Positions 7,691-15,338 of a DNA stretch of 51,302 bases are shown here, piece by piece. Under the pieces are notes generated by a model. The model was not told the origin of the DNA. It did no database searches and saw only the letters and a program-made list of their open reading frames with translations. Position 1 is the stretch's first letter. Every line of letters starts with the position of its first letter. Location of the stretch: contig NZ_KB894536.1 in NCBI RefSeq assembly GCF_000374465.1, forward strand, positions 1 through 51,302, given 5' to 3'. The DNA is from Ahrensia kielensis DSM 5890 (GTDB lineage Bacteria > Pseudomonadota > Alphaproteobacteria > Rhizobiales > Rhizobiaceae). Position numbers and translations under genes: made by a program.

Positions 7691-8842
7691 ATGGCCTTTT
7701 TCTATCGACCACTTTCCCCTCGTAGCCCCGAAGAAACACACCGCGCAGCTACCCCCTTAGAGCTTTTGTTCGACTTGGTATCTGTCATTGCGATAGCGGC
7801 CGCAGCTTTAGGATTGCATCATGCAATTGCCGAAGCGCATGCGGTGCAGGGCATCATCACATTTCTAATGGCGTTCTTCGCCATTTGGTGGGCATGGATG
7901 AATTACACTTGGTTTGCCTCCGCCTATGACAATGATGATGCTCTTTTTCGCCTGCTGACAATGCTCATTATGGGCGGGTCACTTTTTATGGCGGCAGGAA
8001 TTAGCCCGCTGTTTAAATCGGGTGACCTGACAATGGTTATCCTTGGGTACATTATCATGCGCGTTGGCATGATTGCGCTTTGGCTTCGTGCGGCAGTTAG
8101 CGATCCTGATCACCGCTCTACGGCCATGACATACGCAATCGGTATTGGCTTAGTGCAAGTTTTCTGGGTGAGCTTCTTATTCCTTCAGCCTCTTACCCCT
8201 GCTTTTGTCTATGGACTGTTCATTGTGGGCGTTGTTTTGGAGCTGGCTGTTCCCGTAATAGCAGAGCGTAAAAACACGACACCATGGCATCGCCACCATA
8301 TTATTGAGCGTTACGGCTTGTTGAATATTATCGTGCTAGGCGAGACCTTTCTGGCGGGCGTAATCTCGCTGCAGCAAGTCGCAAATGGTGAAACAAATAT
8401 TGCATTCGTTCACATTGCTATCTCAGCACTTGTTATCGTGTTTTCGATGTGGTGGCTATATTTTAGCCAAGAAGAACACCTTCAAACCAGCGACCTTAAC
8501 CGTGCGTTAGTGTGGGGCTATGGGCATTTTATTATTTTTGCATCCGGCGCGGCAGTCGGAGCGGGCTTTGCCGTTCTTGTCGATGTGATTTCAGGTCATG
8601 CCAAAGCGTCTCTCTTGGTGGGCGACTATCCCGTGGGTATTCCTGTGGCAATTTATATGCTCGGCCTATGGTTTGTGCGTGATCGTTTTTGCCTAACAGG
8701 GAACGCGAAACTCGTGCTTCCAATATTTGCTGTTCTTGTGCTTCTTGCGCCGCTCACGCCTCTTGCTCTTGAGGGCATCGCGGCTATGACTGCATTAAGC
8801 GTTTTGGTGCGAAACTATTTGGCGCAAAATAATCTTAAATAA
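7691..8842 (+). CDS. Low temperature requirement protein A (LtrA) family membrane protein
   Basis: The product of about 383 residues is strongly hydrophobic with roughly ten membrane segments. Its N-terminal block (EETHRAATPLELLFDLVSV) and the WWAWMNYTWFASAYDNDDALFRLLTM segment are the hallmarks of the LtrA family (first described in Listeria for growth in the cold). A second conserved block, HHIIERYGLLNIIVLGETF, lies near residue 215. The biochemical role is unknown. ATG 7691 is chosen because the conserved block follows closely and GCAGGA lies just upstream; an in-frame TTG at 7631 would add 20 residues without family support. Confidence 0.85.
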   Translation: MAFFYRPLSPRSPEETHRAATPLELLFDLVSVIAIAAAALGLHHAIAEAHAVQGIITFLMAFFAIWWAWMNYTWFASAYDNDDALFRLLTMLIMGGSLFMAAGISPLFKSGDLTMVILGYIIMRVGMIALWLRAAVSDPDHRSTAMTYAIGIGLVQVFWVSFLFLQPLTPAFVYGLFIVGVVLELAVPVIAERKNTTPWHRHHIIERYGLLNIIVLGETFLAGVISLQQVANGETNIAFVHIAISALVIVFSMWWLYFSQEEHLQTSDLNRALVWGYGHFIIFASGAAVGAGFAVLVDVISGHAKASLLVGDYPVGIPVAIYMLGLWFVRDRFCLTGNAKLVLPIFAVLVLLAPLTPLALEGIAAMTALSVLVRNYLAQNNLK

Positions 8843-8847
8843 GATGC

Positions 8848-8879
8848 TGCAGCACATCGAAGATGTTCGGTGTGCTGCA
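8848..8879 (+). terminator. Hairpin after ltrA-like gene
   Basis: A 9-bp perfect stem (TGCAGCACA / TGTGCTGCA) continues inward into CGAA / TTCG around a GATG loop. It begins 5 bp after the stop codon and lies in the convergent gap before the minus-strand LysR gene. No U-tract follows. Confidence 0.55.
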
Positions 8880-8921
8880 TGCCAGACAAAGTGAAATTAT
8901 ACCGTTGGTTATAGTATAGTT

Positions 8922-9821
8922 TTATTTCAGCGCATCGATTTGTCGAAGGCGGTGGCTCATAAAATTGATGAACGCGCGTATTTTTGCCGGTGCTTTACGC
9001 CCTTCAACGTGCACTAGATTAACTGGTAACGGCTCTGGTTCGTGGTCTATAAGCACTGGCTCCAACAAACCGGCCTCTAAATCCGAAATGACTTGATAGG
9101 AAAGGGCGCGGCACAAACCCCAGCCTTGATGTGCGATGTCGATGGATGCGGCTACACTACTCACAGTAAGTCTCGGCTTAAATTTGATCGCAATTTTATT
9201 GTCATGCCCGAAGCGCCATTCATTCGATGAATTGTCAGCCGTTGTGAAGATGATGCGATGGGATGGGATAAGATCATTTGGCTGTTCTGGACGGCCATTT
9301 TCAGCGAAATATTCTGGCGCACCACAGATGATTCTACGCACAGATCCAACCTTGGTGGCGGATAAGCCGGATGAAGGAAGGTGACCAATACGCACGGCAA
9401 TGTCGTAACCTTCTTCAATAAGATCTACATTGCGGTCCACCATGAGAATATCAGCATTAACATCAGGGTTCTGTTCAAGAAACTCTGCGACAAGTGGGGC
9501 TACATATATTCTGCCAAATTCTTGCGGGCATGTAATGCGCAAATTACCCATAGGTTTGCTTGCAGCCCCCGATGCAGCATCATCTGCAGCTTGAAGTTGG
9601 TTTAGAATTTCACGCACGTCATCCAGATAAGCTTTGCCCACTTCCGTTAGCTTTACTTGCCTAGTCGTGCGTCGGAATAATCTAGCGCCAATTTCTATTT
9701 CAAGTTCATTAACACCGCGCGTTGCGGTAGGTGCGCTTAACCCCAACGCTTTTGCACCCGCGCTAAAGCTTTGAGTGTCAGCAACTGAAACAAATATTTT
9801 AAGTGCTTTAAGGTGATCCAT
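8922..9821 (-). CDS. LysR family transcriptional regulator (divergent to GST)
   Basis: This 299-residue regulator has the winged helix at residues 1-60 (LKALKIFVSVADTQSFSAG, and RLFRRTTRQVKLTEVG) and a LysR effector domain of the CrgA/PA0477-like type, ending in IRAFINFMSHRLR. Members of this large subgroup often control a divergent enzyme gene. Here that gene is the glutathione S-transferase at 10038 with its flavoprotein partner. The divergent region at 9822-10037 contains a very AT-rich stretch (about 9830-9895) suited to promoters and LysR binding. Confidence 0.86.
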   Translation of the reverse strand: MDHLKALKIFVSVADTQSFSAGAKALGLSAPTATRGVNELEIEIGARLFRRTTRQVKLTEVGKAYLDDVREILNQLQAADDAASGAASKPMGNLRITCPQEFGRIYVAPLVAEFLEQNPDVNADILMVDRNVDLIEEGYDIAVRIGHLPSSGLSATKVGSVRRIICGAPEYFAENGRPEQPNDLIPSHRIIFTTADNSSNEWRFGHDNKIAIKFKPRLTVSSVAASIDIAHQGWGLCRALSYQVISDLEAGLLEPVLIDHEPEPLPVNLVHVEGRKAPAKIRAFINFMSHRLRQIDALK

Positions 9822-10037
9822 GCTTCACTTAATTTCAGATTTAGAAATAATGAAGTTCAAACATAGTATATTATTATTGTTTTAGAAAATCATTATCTTG
9901 TTTTCAGCAGGTTCGGTTGTTTCGGTTAGTGGTGAAACCATTGCTTTCAATTACCGCCTACAAAATCTGCCCGCAGCTACTCCTTCAAGTTTGAAGCACG
10001 GAACCATTGTTGACACGATATTGATTGGAAGATTGTC

Positions 10038-10679
10038 ATGCCTGAAACAAACATACGAATTGACCAGCCTGTTAAACTCTATCGTAATCCGAAATCAGGC
10101 CATTGCCACAGAGTCGAACTCATGCTCGCTCTTCTTGATTTGCCGTATGAAACCATCGATCTGGATATGGCAAACGGAGCTCATAAAGCCACAAATTATC
10201 TAAAAATAAGTCCACTTGGACAAGTGCCGGCAATTGAGGATAGCGGAGTAAGTCTATGTGATTCAAATGCGATTATTACGTATCTGGCAGAGCGTTATGG
10301 TAATGCCAGTGATTGGGTCGGTCGCTCTCCGATTGAGAAAGCACAAATACAACGTTGGCTGTCGATTGCTGCCGGTGAAATCGCTTATGGGCCTTGTTCT
10401 GCACGTCTTGTTACTGTTTTTGGTGTGAACTTGGATCATGAGGAAGCCAAGGCAAAAGCGTATACGCTTTTTAAAGTTATGAATGAACATCTTGCAAAGC
10501 GAGATTGGCTTGTGTCTGACCGGCCAACGCTCGCCGACATAGCGGGTTATAGTTACATAGCCCATGCGCCTGAGGGTGGGGTGTCCTTAAACCCATATCC
10601 AAATATCCGGACTTGGCTTGTTCGAATTGAGTCTCTTCCAAAATTTATTGGCATGGCGCGTTCGCCCGAACTTGCGTGA
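10038..10679 (+). CDS. Glutathione S-transferase family protein
   Basis: This 213-residue protein has an N-terminal thioredoxin-like domain (residues 12-90) and an all-helical C-terminal domain. The glutathione site elements are visible: YRNPKSGHCHRV at 15-26 (Ser20 or Cys23 as the candidate thiol-activating residue), QVPAIED with the cis-proline, and the CDSNAIITYLAERY motif that binds the gamma-glutamyl group. The LADIAGYSYIAH helix carries the N-capping box. It conjugates glutathione to electrophiles or acts as a peroxidase; the substrate is unknown. It lies 53 bp before the flavoprotein gene and probably forms an operon with it. Confidence 0.87.
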   Translation: MPETNIRIDQPVKLYRNPKSGHCHRVELMLALLDLPYETIDLDMANGAHKATNYLKISPLGQVPAIEDSGVSLCDSNAIITYLAERYGNASDWVGRSPIEKAQIQRWLSIAAGEIAYGPCSARLVTVFGVNLDHEEAKAKAYTLFKVMNEHLAKRDWLVSDRPTLADIAGYSYIAHAPEGGVSLNPYPNIRTWLVRIESLPKFIGMARSPELA

Positions 10680-10732
10680 TGCCAATATTTACACTGGATC
10701 ACTCAAATCAATGCCGATAGGAGCGCGTTGCT

Positions 10733-12364
10733 ATGCCAAAAGAAGAAGGCCCATTTCATATAGGAGAAATAGAGGCACAGGAGCGCGCTGGTACACGGGA
10801 AGCAGCAGCGTCAACGGGCGGGTTCATCCGAGATTTTATGCCGGAGCAACATCGCGCATTCTTTTCGGCGTTGCCTTTTCTCGTGGTGGCAGGGGCTGAT
10901 GATACAGGGCGGCCATGGGTATCAATTCTTGAGGGTGAAGAAGGGTTCGCTAAGTCACCCACGCCGCAAAGCCTGACATTCGCTTCATCATTTTCGCATG
11001 ATGATCCGCTTATGAAGTCGTTTCATCATGATGCAAATATTGGCATTTTGGGAATTGAACTTTCAACGAGGCGTAGAAACCGCCTGAATGGAAGGATCCG
11101 AAATGATGGTGAGAAATTTATCGTCGATGTAGATCAGAGCTTTGGCAATTGTCCGCAATATATTCGTGAGCGTGAATGGTATCGCGTAAAGCATAAGCCA
11201 ACATTAGGAACGCGTGTCTCAGATCAATTGAGCGATGCTCAATGTCGACAGATAAAAGCCGCTGATACATTTTTCATAGGCTCTGGTTTCTCTTTACCTG
11301 CAAGACAGGGCGGTGATGGATACGATGCCTCTCATCGCGGAGGTGACCCTGGGTTCGTGCGTATCGACTCGAAGGGCACCCTTCACATTCCTGATTATGA
11401 TGGGAATAAATTTTTCAATACCATTGGTAATTTGTTACGCGATCCGCGTGTGGGTTTACTCTTTGTCGATTTTGTCAGCGGCAGCATGTTGCATATAACA
11501 GGCCGCGCTCGCATCAACTGGTCAGCGATCGGCAGTCATGATCCAAATGCGCGTCGTATGATTGAGGTGACAATCGAGCAAGTCATAGAGCGCCCTGCGG
11601 CGCTTGCTTTGCGGTGGCGTGAAAACGCCGATGATCATTTGCGCCTGAAGGTCGTCGATAAAGTTCAAGAAAGCGCTGAAATTACCTCGATATATTTGGC
11701 TCACCAAGACAATATAGCTCTGCCCCCCTTCCTCGCTGGCCAGTACCTACCGATTGAATTGAATGTAAATGGTCAAGCGGGGACCGTGAGGCGCAATTAT
11801 TCGCTGTCTGGTCCAGTAAATGAAAATCATTACCGGATAAGCGTAAAACGTGAAGACCGAGGTGTTGCCTCACGATTTATCCACGACCAGTTGAATATAG
11901 GCGACGAAATCAATGCAAAACAACCTTCTGGTGATTTTGTTGCGCCCTATGGTCGATGTTCGTTGGTGTTGGTTAGTGCAGGCGTTGGCGTGACGCCGAT
12001 GATGGCGATGCTATATGCGGCGATGAAGGAAAAGCAGCCTAGACCACTTTGGTTTATCCACGGAGCACGCAATCCTCAAACCCAAGCGTTTCAAAAAGAA
12101 GTTGAAGCTATCGCTGCTCAATTGAGTGATTTTAAATATCAAATCTTTTATAGTGCAGCGATTGCCGATGAAGCTGATGGGGAAAATATCTACAACAGTG
12201 GGCGGATAACTGCCGATGCATTGCTTGCCCTGAATACTGGCGCTGATGCACAATACATGTTGTGTGGCCCAGCCTCATTTATTGCAAATATTCGAAATGG
12301 CCTCGAAAAAGGTGGAGTACCGATGTCACAAATTCACTTTGAGAGCTTTGGGCCGTCCAGCTAA
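10733..12364 (+). CDS. PNPOx-like flavin domain fused to a ferredoxin-reductase (FAD/NAD) domain
   Basis: The 543-residue product joins an N-terminal pyridoxamine-phosphate-oxidase-like split barrel (about residues 35-230; FLVVAGADDTGRPWVSIL and NTIGNLLRDPRVGLLFVDF) to a ferredoxin-NADP reductase-like module. In the latter RRNYSLSG is the FAD-binding RxYS motif, SAGVGVTPMMAML the NAD(P) glycine motif and MLCGPASFI the C-terminal CGP motif. Similar bacterial fusions commonly end in a [2Fe-2S] ferredoxin domain of about 90 residues; this one stops at FESFGPSS without it. It may transfer electrons to a separate partner. An AGGAG site lies 9 nt before the ATG. Operon with the GST gene suggests a detoxification or redox role. 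Confidence 0.82.
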   Translation: MPKEEGPFHIGEIEAQERAGTREAAASTGGFIRDFMPEQHRAFFSALPFLVVAGADDTGRPWVSILEGEEGFAKSPTPQSLTFASSFSHDDPLMKSFHHDANIGILGIELSTRRRNRLNGRIRNDGEKFIVDVDQSFGNCPQYIREREWYRVKHKPTLGTRVSDQLSDAQCRQIKAADTFFIGSGFSLPARQGGDGYDASHRGGDPGFVRIDSKGTLHIPDYDGNKFFNTIGNLLRDPRVGLLFVDFVSGSMLHITGRARINWSAIGSHDPNARRMIEVTIEQVIERPAALALRWRENADDHLRLKVVDKVQESAEITSIYLAHQDNIALPPFLAGQYLPIELNVNGQAGTVRRNYSLSGPVNENHYRISVKREDRGVASRFIHDQLNIGDEINAKQPSGDFVAPYGRCSLVLVSAGVGVTPMMAMLYAAMKEKQPRPLWFIHGARNPQTQAFQKEVEAIAAQLSDFKYQIFYSAAIADEADGENIYNSGRITADALLALNTGADAQYMLCGPASFIANIRNGLEKGGVPMSQIHFESFGPSS

Positions 12365-12394
12365 CCTCTTTCTTCATACTCGTTGCATGCTGCC

Positions 12395-12425
12395 CACCGT
12401 TTGCCTAAGAACTCGACAAACGGTG
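12395..12425. terminator. Hairpin between convergent flavoprotein and SDR genes
   Basis: A perfect 9-bp stem (CACCGTTTG / CAAACGGTG) with a 13-nt loop lies in the 124-bp convergent gap. A U-tract is absent, so activity as a terminator is likely but not certain. Confidence 0.5.
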
Positions 12426-12488
12426 AGTGTCAGAAGTGGCAAAAACAACATTCTCAATGATTGCTAATACCGTGTTTTATTAATCGCT

Positions 12489-13208
12489 TTACCAAGGTGT
12501 TCTGCCCTTGGGCTCGAAAAACCCACCCGTTTCCACGCTATTAAGTGCAAACTGAACAGGAAGTCTCGCGCCCTCTTCGGGTGTCATCTCTCCATATCCC
12601 GTAAGATCAGTTTTAACGAAGCCCGGACTCACCGAATTCACTTTGATATTCGTATCCGATAATTCTTCATTTAATTGAACGGTTAACATGCTTAGTGCAG
12701 CCTTTGATGCGTTGTAGCCAATATATTGCTGCGCATAAAAAGTGGAATTTGGATCCCCATTCAAAGTGAGCGAACCAAGCGAACTTGATATATTCACGAT
12801 ACGACCTTCAGGTGCATTGCGTAATAGTGGAAGCATGACTTGGGTTAAGGCAAGCGCGCCGAAAAAGTTGACTTCCATCACTCTACGAACAGCATTAATT
12901 GAAGCTTTGCTCGGTGTGGCGTCAGCGAAATCGAACACGCCAGCATTATTGACCAGTATGTTGAGACGTCCGTATTGGGCCTTTATCTTCGTCTCTGCTG
13001 CTGCCAAGCTTTCAGGCTTGTCGAGATCAAGATGTACACTTTGTACATTCAGACCGTTTGAATTTAAATCTTCCAGTGCGCTTGCAGCGCGGTCATCGTT
13101 TCTTGCGCCGATAATAACGGTTACTCCTGCTTTTGCGAGTTGTCGGGCAATCTCAAGCCCTATTCCTTTGTTGCCACCGGAGACGAGCGCAATACGTTTA
13201 TTTTCCAT
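12489..13208 (-). CDS. SDR family oxidoreductase (carbonyl reductase type)
   Basis: This protein of about 239 residues has SGGNKGIG at residues 10-17, NNAG near 89, a serine block NISSSLGS and the YNASK catalytic motif. The GGNKGIGLEIARQL form and the spacing between the Ser and the Tyr, with an inserted FYAQQYIGYNASK stretch, resemble single-domain carbonyl reductases that reduce quinones and aldehydes with NADPH. ATG at 13208 is preceded by AGGAAGG seven nt upstream; an in-frame upstream extension would add 23 residues and place this ribosome site inside the gene. It is divergent from a TetR gene, the likely repressor. Confidence 0.85.
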   Translation of the reverse strand: MENKRIALVSGGNKGIGLEIARQLAKAGVTVIIGARNDDRAASALEDLNSNGLNVQSVHLDLDKPESLAAAETKIKAQYGRLNILVNNAGVFDFADATPSKASINAVRRVMEVNFFGALALTQVMLPLLRNAPEGRIVNISSSLGSLTLNGDPNSTFYAQQYIGYNASKAALSMLTVQLNEELSDTNIKVNSVSPGFVKTDLTGYGEMTPEEGARLPVQFALNSVETGGFFEPKGRTPW

Positions 13209-13220
13209 TTGAATACCTTC

Positions 13221-13252
13221 CTTCATATGAATGGTTGAATTAATATATGAAG
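13221..13252. promoter_or_regulatory. Inverted repeat between SDR and TetR genes (candidate operator)
   Basis: Arms CTTCATAT and ATATGAAG are separated by 16 bp in the 72-bp gap between the divergent genes. The left arm overlaps the ribosome site of the SDR gene. A TetR protein binding here would control both genes; the spacing is wide for a single TetR dimer, so confidence is modest. Confidence 0.4.
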
Positions 13253-13280
13253 AATTACTCAGGTTTAGGATTCGCATTTC

Positions 13281-13910
13281 ATGTCATCGTCAACCGACGC
13301 TTTGAAACCCCGAAAAAGGCCACACCAGCAGCGCGCACGCGTTACAGTTGATGCTATTTTTGAAGCAACTATTCAGGTTTTACTGATTGGGAATACACAT
13401 AAGTTGACCACGACTCGTGTCGCTGAAAGGGCCGGTGTTTCGATTGGTACGATGTACCAGTATTTTCCTAACAAACAGTCGCTCATCTATGCACTCAACG
13501 AACGTTATTTGGAGGCTTTGGCGGTAAAAATTGAAAAGACATGTCAAGCCAACCACGGTGCCACCGTTGAGGATATGGTAGCGGCATTGGTCGATACCTA
13601 TTGGGTGGCTAAAATGGAGCGACCAGATGTAACGCGCGTTCTTTATCGCTCAGTCGTAGACATAGACAATGAGGCTCTAATCGCAAACTTTGCAGAACGT
13701 GTGAATGCTGCCACATTGACGATGTTTTCAAGTTCGAGAAACAAAACGCTGAGCAATCTTGAACGCATAAATCTCACGCTAACAACCGTGATATTTGGCG
13801 CGATAAGAAATGCCTTTGAACGAAATTTCTCGGACAGTGAAGCCGAAGATGTTCGGGAGCAGCTGGTGCTAATGTGCCTTGCATATTTGAATGCACATCA
13901 AAAACAGTAG
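13281..13910 (+). CDS. TetR/AcrR family transcriptional regulator
   Basis: This 209-residue protein has the TetR DNA-binding domain at residues 18-65 (RARVTVDAIFEATIQVL, then TTTRVAERAGVSIGTMYQYFPNKQSLIYAL). The C-terminal domain is a helical ligand domain without recognisable subgroup marks. It is divergent from the SDR carbonyl reductase gene and is most simply its repressor. ATG 13281 leaves a basic N-terminal arm, common in the family. Confidence 0.88.
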   Translation: MSSSTDALKPRKRPHQQRARVTVDAIFEATIQVLLIGNTHKLTTTRVAERAGVSIGTMYQYFPNKQSLIYALNERYLEALAVKIEKTCQANHGATVEDMVAALVDTYWVAKMERPDVTRVLYRSVVDIDNEALIANFAERVNAATLTMFSSSRNKTLSNLERINLTLTTVIFGAIRNAFERNFSDSEAEDVREQLVLMCLAYLNAHQKQ

Positions 13911-14331
13911 TTTTTGCACACTGCAATTTAAGCGGCCCAATCAAGAGATTGCTTCAACTCTATCAGTGTTTAGGCAGCAGTGACACGAGAATTTTATCAA
14001 TGTCGTATCAGCCGCTGGATTGGTTTGCACTAATTTCTAACCTCATCTCATTGGTGCCATGAGCCCGGATTTTGAAATTTGCGGTAAGTTTAAAGCATAT
14101 TTTGTATATACTCATTATACCAGTTGACATAATGATGATCATATCAAATAGTGCATTCCACTGAAGCTGAACGGCAGGCATTTTTGTGTTTGCAAAGCTC
14201 AAACACCCCTAGGAGGCGCAATTTATTGTGACGGGGAGCGAGCAGTAGGCATCAGAATCGACGTGCCTTCATCTGTGAATTGCACGTTTAAGTTTTGCCG
14301 AGATGGCCTCGGTATTAATGGGAGGAATGGA
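13911..14331. other. Non-coding stretch upstream of the ribose-type ABC operon
   Basis: This stretch of 421 bp holds no convincing gene. It contains one promoter-like element (TTGACA at 14124) and, near its right end, an AGGAGG at about 14211 not followed by a useful reading frame. No regulator gene or clear palindromic operator of the kind seen upstream of the other transporters is present. Confidence 0.6.
14124..14152 (+). promoter_or_regulatory. Candidate sigma-70 promoter for the ABC operon
   Basis: A perfect -35 TTGACA (14124-14129) is followed after 17 bp by AATAGT (14147-14152), a weak -10. It lies about 180 bp upstream of the binding-protein start codon. The weak -10 keeps this tentative. 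Confidence 0.33.
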
Positions 14332-15273
14332 ATGACTAAAAGTAAATTTCTTAGAGTGGGGGCTCTATTAGGCGCGCTTACTTTTGCAACGTCTGCGTTT
14401 GCAGAAAATCTTAAGGGCGCAATTGTCGTGATGGACCTCACGACGAACGCATTTCAAATTGAAATGGCTGATCAAGCGGTTGAGTATGGCAAAGAAGTTG
14501 GTGTTGATGTTCAGCGCTATGCACCTGCAGGTTCATTTGGTGATTATGAAGGCCAGATATCCATTATTGAAAATCTCATTACGAAGCAGACCGATATTAT
14601 CATTTTGGTAGCCGGTCACACGACAGCACTTGTGCCAGTTGTTAAAAAAGCAATGAAGGCTGGCGTTGCAGTTGTGAACATGGATAACCGTTTAAATACA
14701 AACGATATCGTTGCCTATGTTGGCGTTGATAACGGGCAAGGTGGCAAAATGGCCGTTGATTATATCGCCAAGAAACTCGGCGGTATTGGCAAGATTGCGC
14801 TTATTCAAGGTGAGGCCGGTAATCCCGTACAAATCTTGCGAACAAAGGGCTTTGAACTTGGTGCATTGGTGCATCCAGGACTTGAAGTTGTTGCACAACA
14901 GGGCGCGCATTGGACCGAAGAAGAAGGTCTAAAAGTGATGGAGGACATTCTACAGTCTAATCCAGATGTTGATGCCGTATTTGGTGAATCTGACAACCTT
15001 GCGGTTGGCGCTGCACGTGCTGCGAAATCTGCAGGTAAAGACGATATAATCTTTGTGGGATATGATGGTCAGCAAGGTGGTTACGCAGCTATTAAAGCTG
15101 GAGATGTCGCTGCAACCATTCGTATGGATGCACGGCGGATGGTCGAGCTAAGCATGGATGCTGCCTTAAAATATATCGAAGGCGGTAAATCAACAGAAGG
15201 TATCGATCCAGAAACTTATATTGAGCCTGAGCTGGTTACGGCCGCTGAAGTCGACAAATACTACAAACAGTAA
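14332..15273 (+). CDS. Ribose-type sugar ABC transporter, periplasmic binding protein
   Basis: This 313-residue protein has a signal peptide (residues 1-24, ending SAFA) and a type-I periplasmic binding fold. The second-lobe motif GESDNLAVGAARA and IIFVGYDGQ near residues 220-245 are typical of the RbsB/AlsB group (usually GxNDxMAxGA and VGFDG). ATG at 14332 has GGAGGA five nt upstream. It is followed by the ATPase and permease genes, making a complete importer. No enzymes or regulator accompany it, so the ligand (a pentose, hexose, polyol or autoinducer-2-like compound) is unknown. Confidence 0.87.
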   Translation: MTKSKFLRVGALLGALTFATSAFAENLKGAIVVMDLTTNAFQIEMADQAVEYGKEVGVDVQRYAPAGSFGDYEGQISIIENLITKQTDIIILVAGHTTALVPVVKKAMKAGVAVVNMDNRLNTNDIVAYVGVDNGQGGKMAVDYIAKKLGGIGKIALIQGEAGNPVQILRTKGFELGALVHPGLEVVAQQGAHWTEEEGLKVMEDILQSNPDVDAVFGESDNLAVGAARAAKSAGKDDIIFVGYDGQQGGYAAIKAGDVAATIRMDARRMVELSMDAALKYIEGGKSTEGIDPETYIEPELVTAAEVDKYYKQ

Positions 15274-15286
15274 CGTCCAAAATAAG

Positions 15287-15316
15287 CGCCTGTTAATGGA
15301 AATTAGCAGGCGTTTT
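15287..15316 (+). terminator. Intercistronic hairpin after the binding-protein gene
   Basis: An 11-bp stem with one G-U pair (CGCCTGTTAAT / ATTAGCAGGCG), a GGAA tetraloop and a TTTT tract form a textbook intrinsic terminator within the operon. It probably acts as an attenuator, giving more binding-protein mRNA than ATPase and permease mRNA. Confidence 0.8.
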
Positions 15317-15338
15317 CCAATTGGTCGGCGGGGCGATA

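Noticed and set aside
14228-14248. Short leader peptide after the AGGAGG at about 14211
   Set aside because: The GTG frame runs only six codons (MTGSEQ), with 11-12 nt spacing, and has no codons related to a regulatory amino acid.
13911-14331. A regulator gene for the ribose-type transporter
   Set aside because: No frame in the gap encodes a helix-turn-helix or any recognisable domain; the TetR gene upstream pairs with the divergent SDR gene instead.
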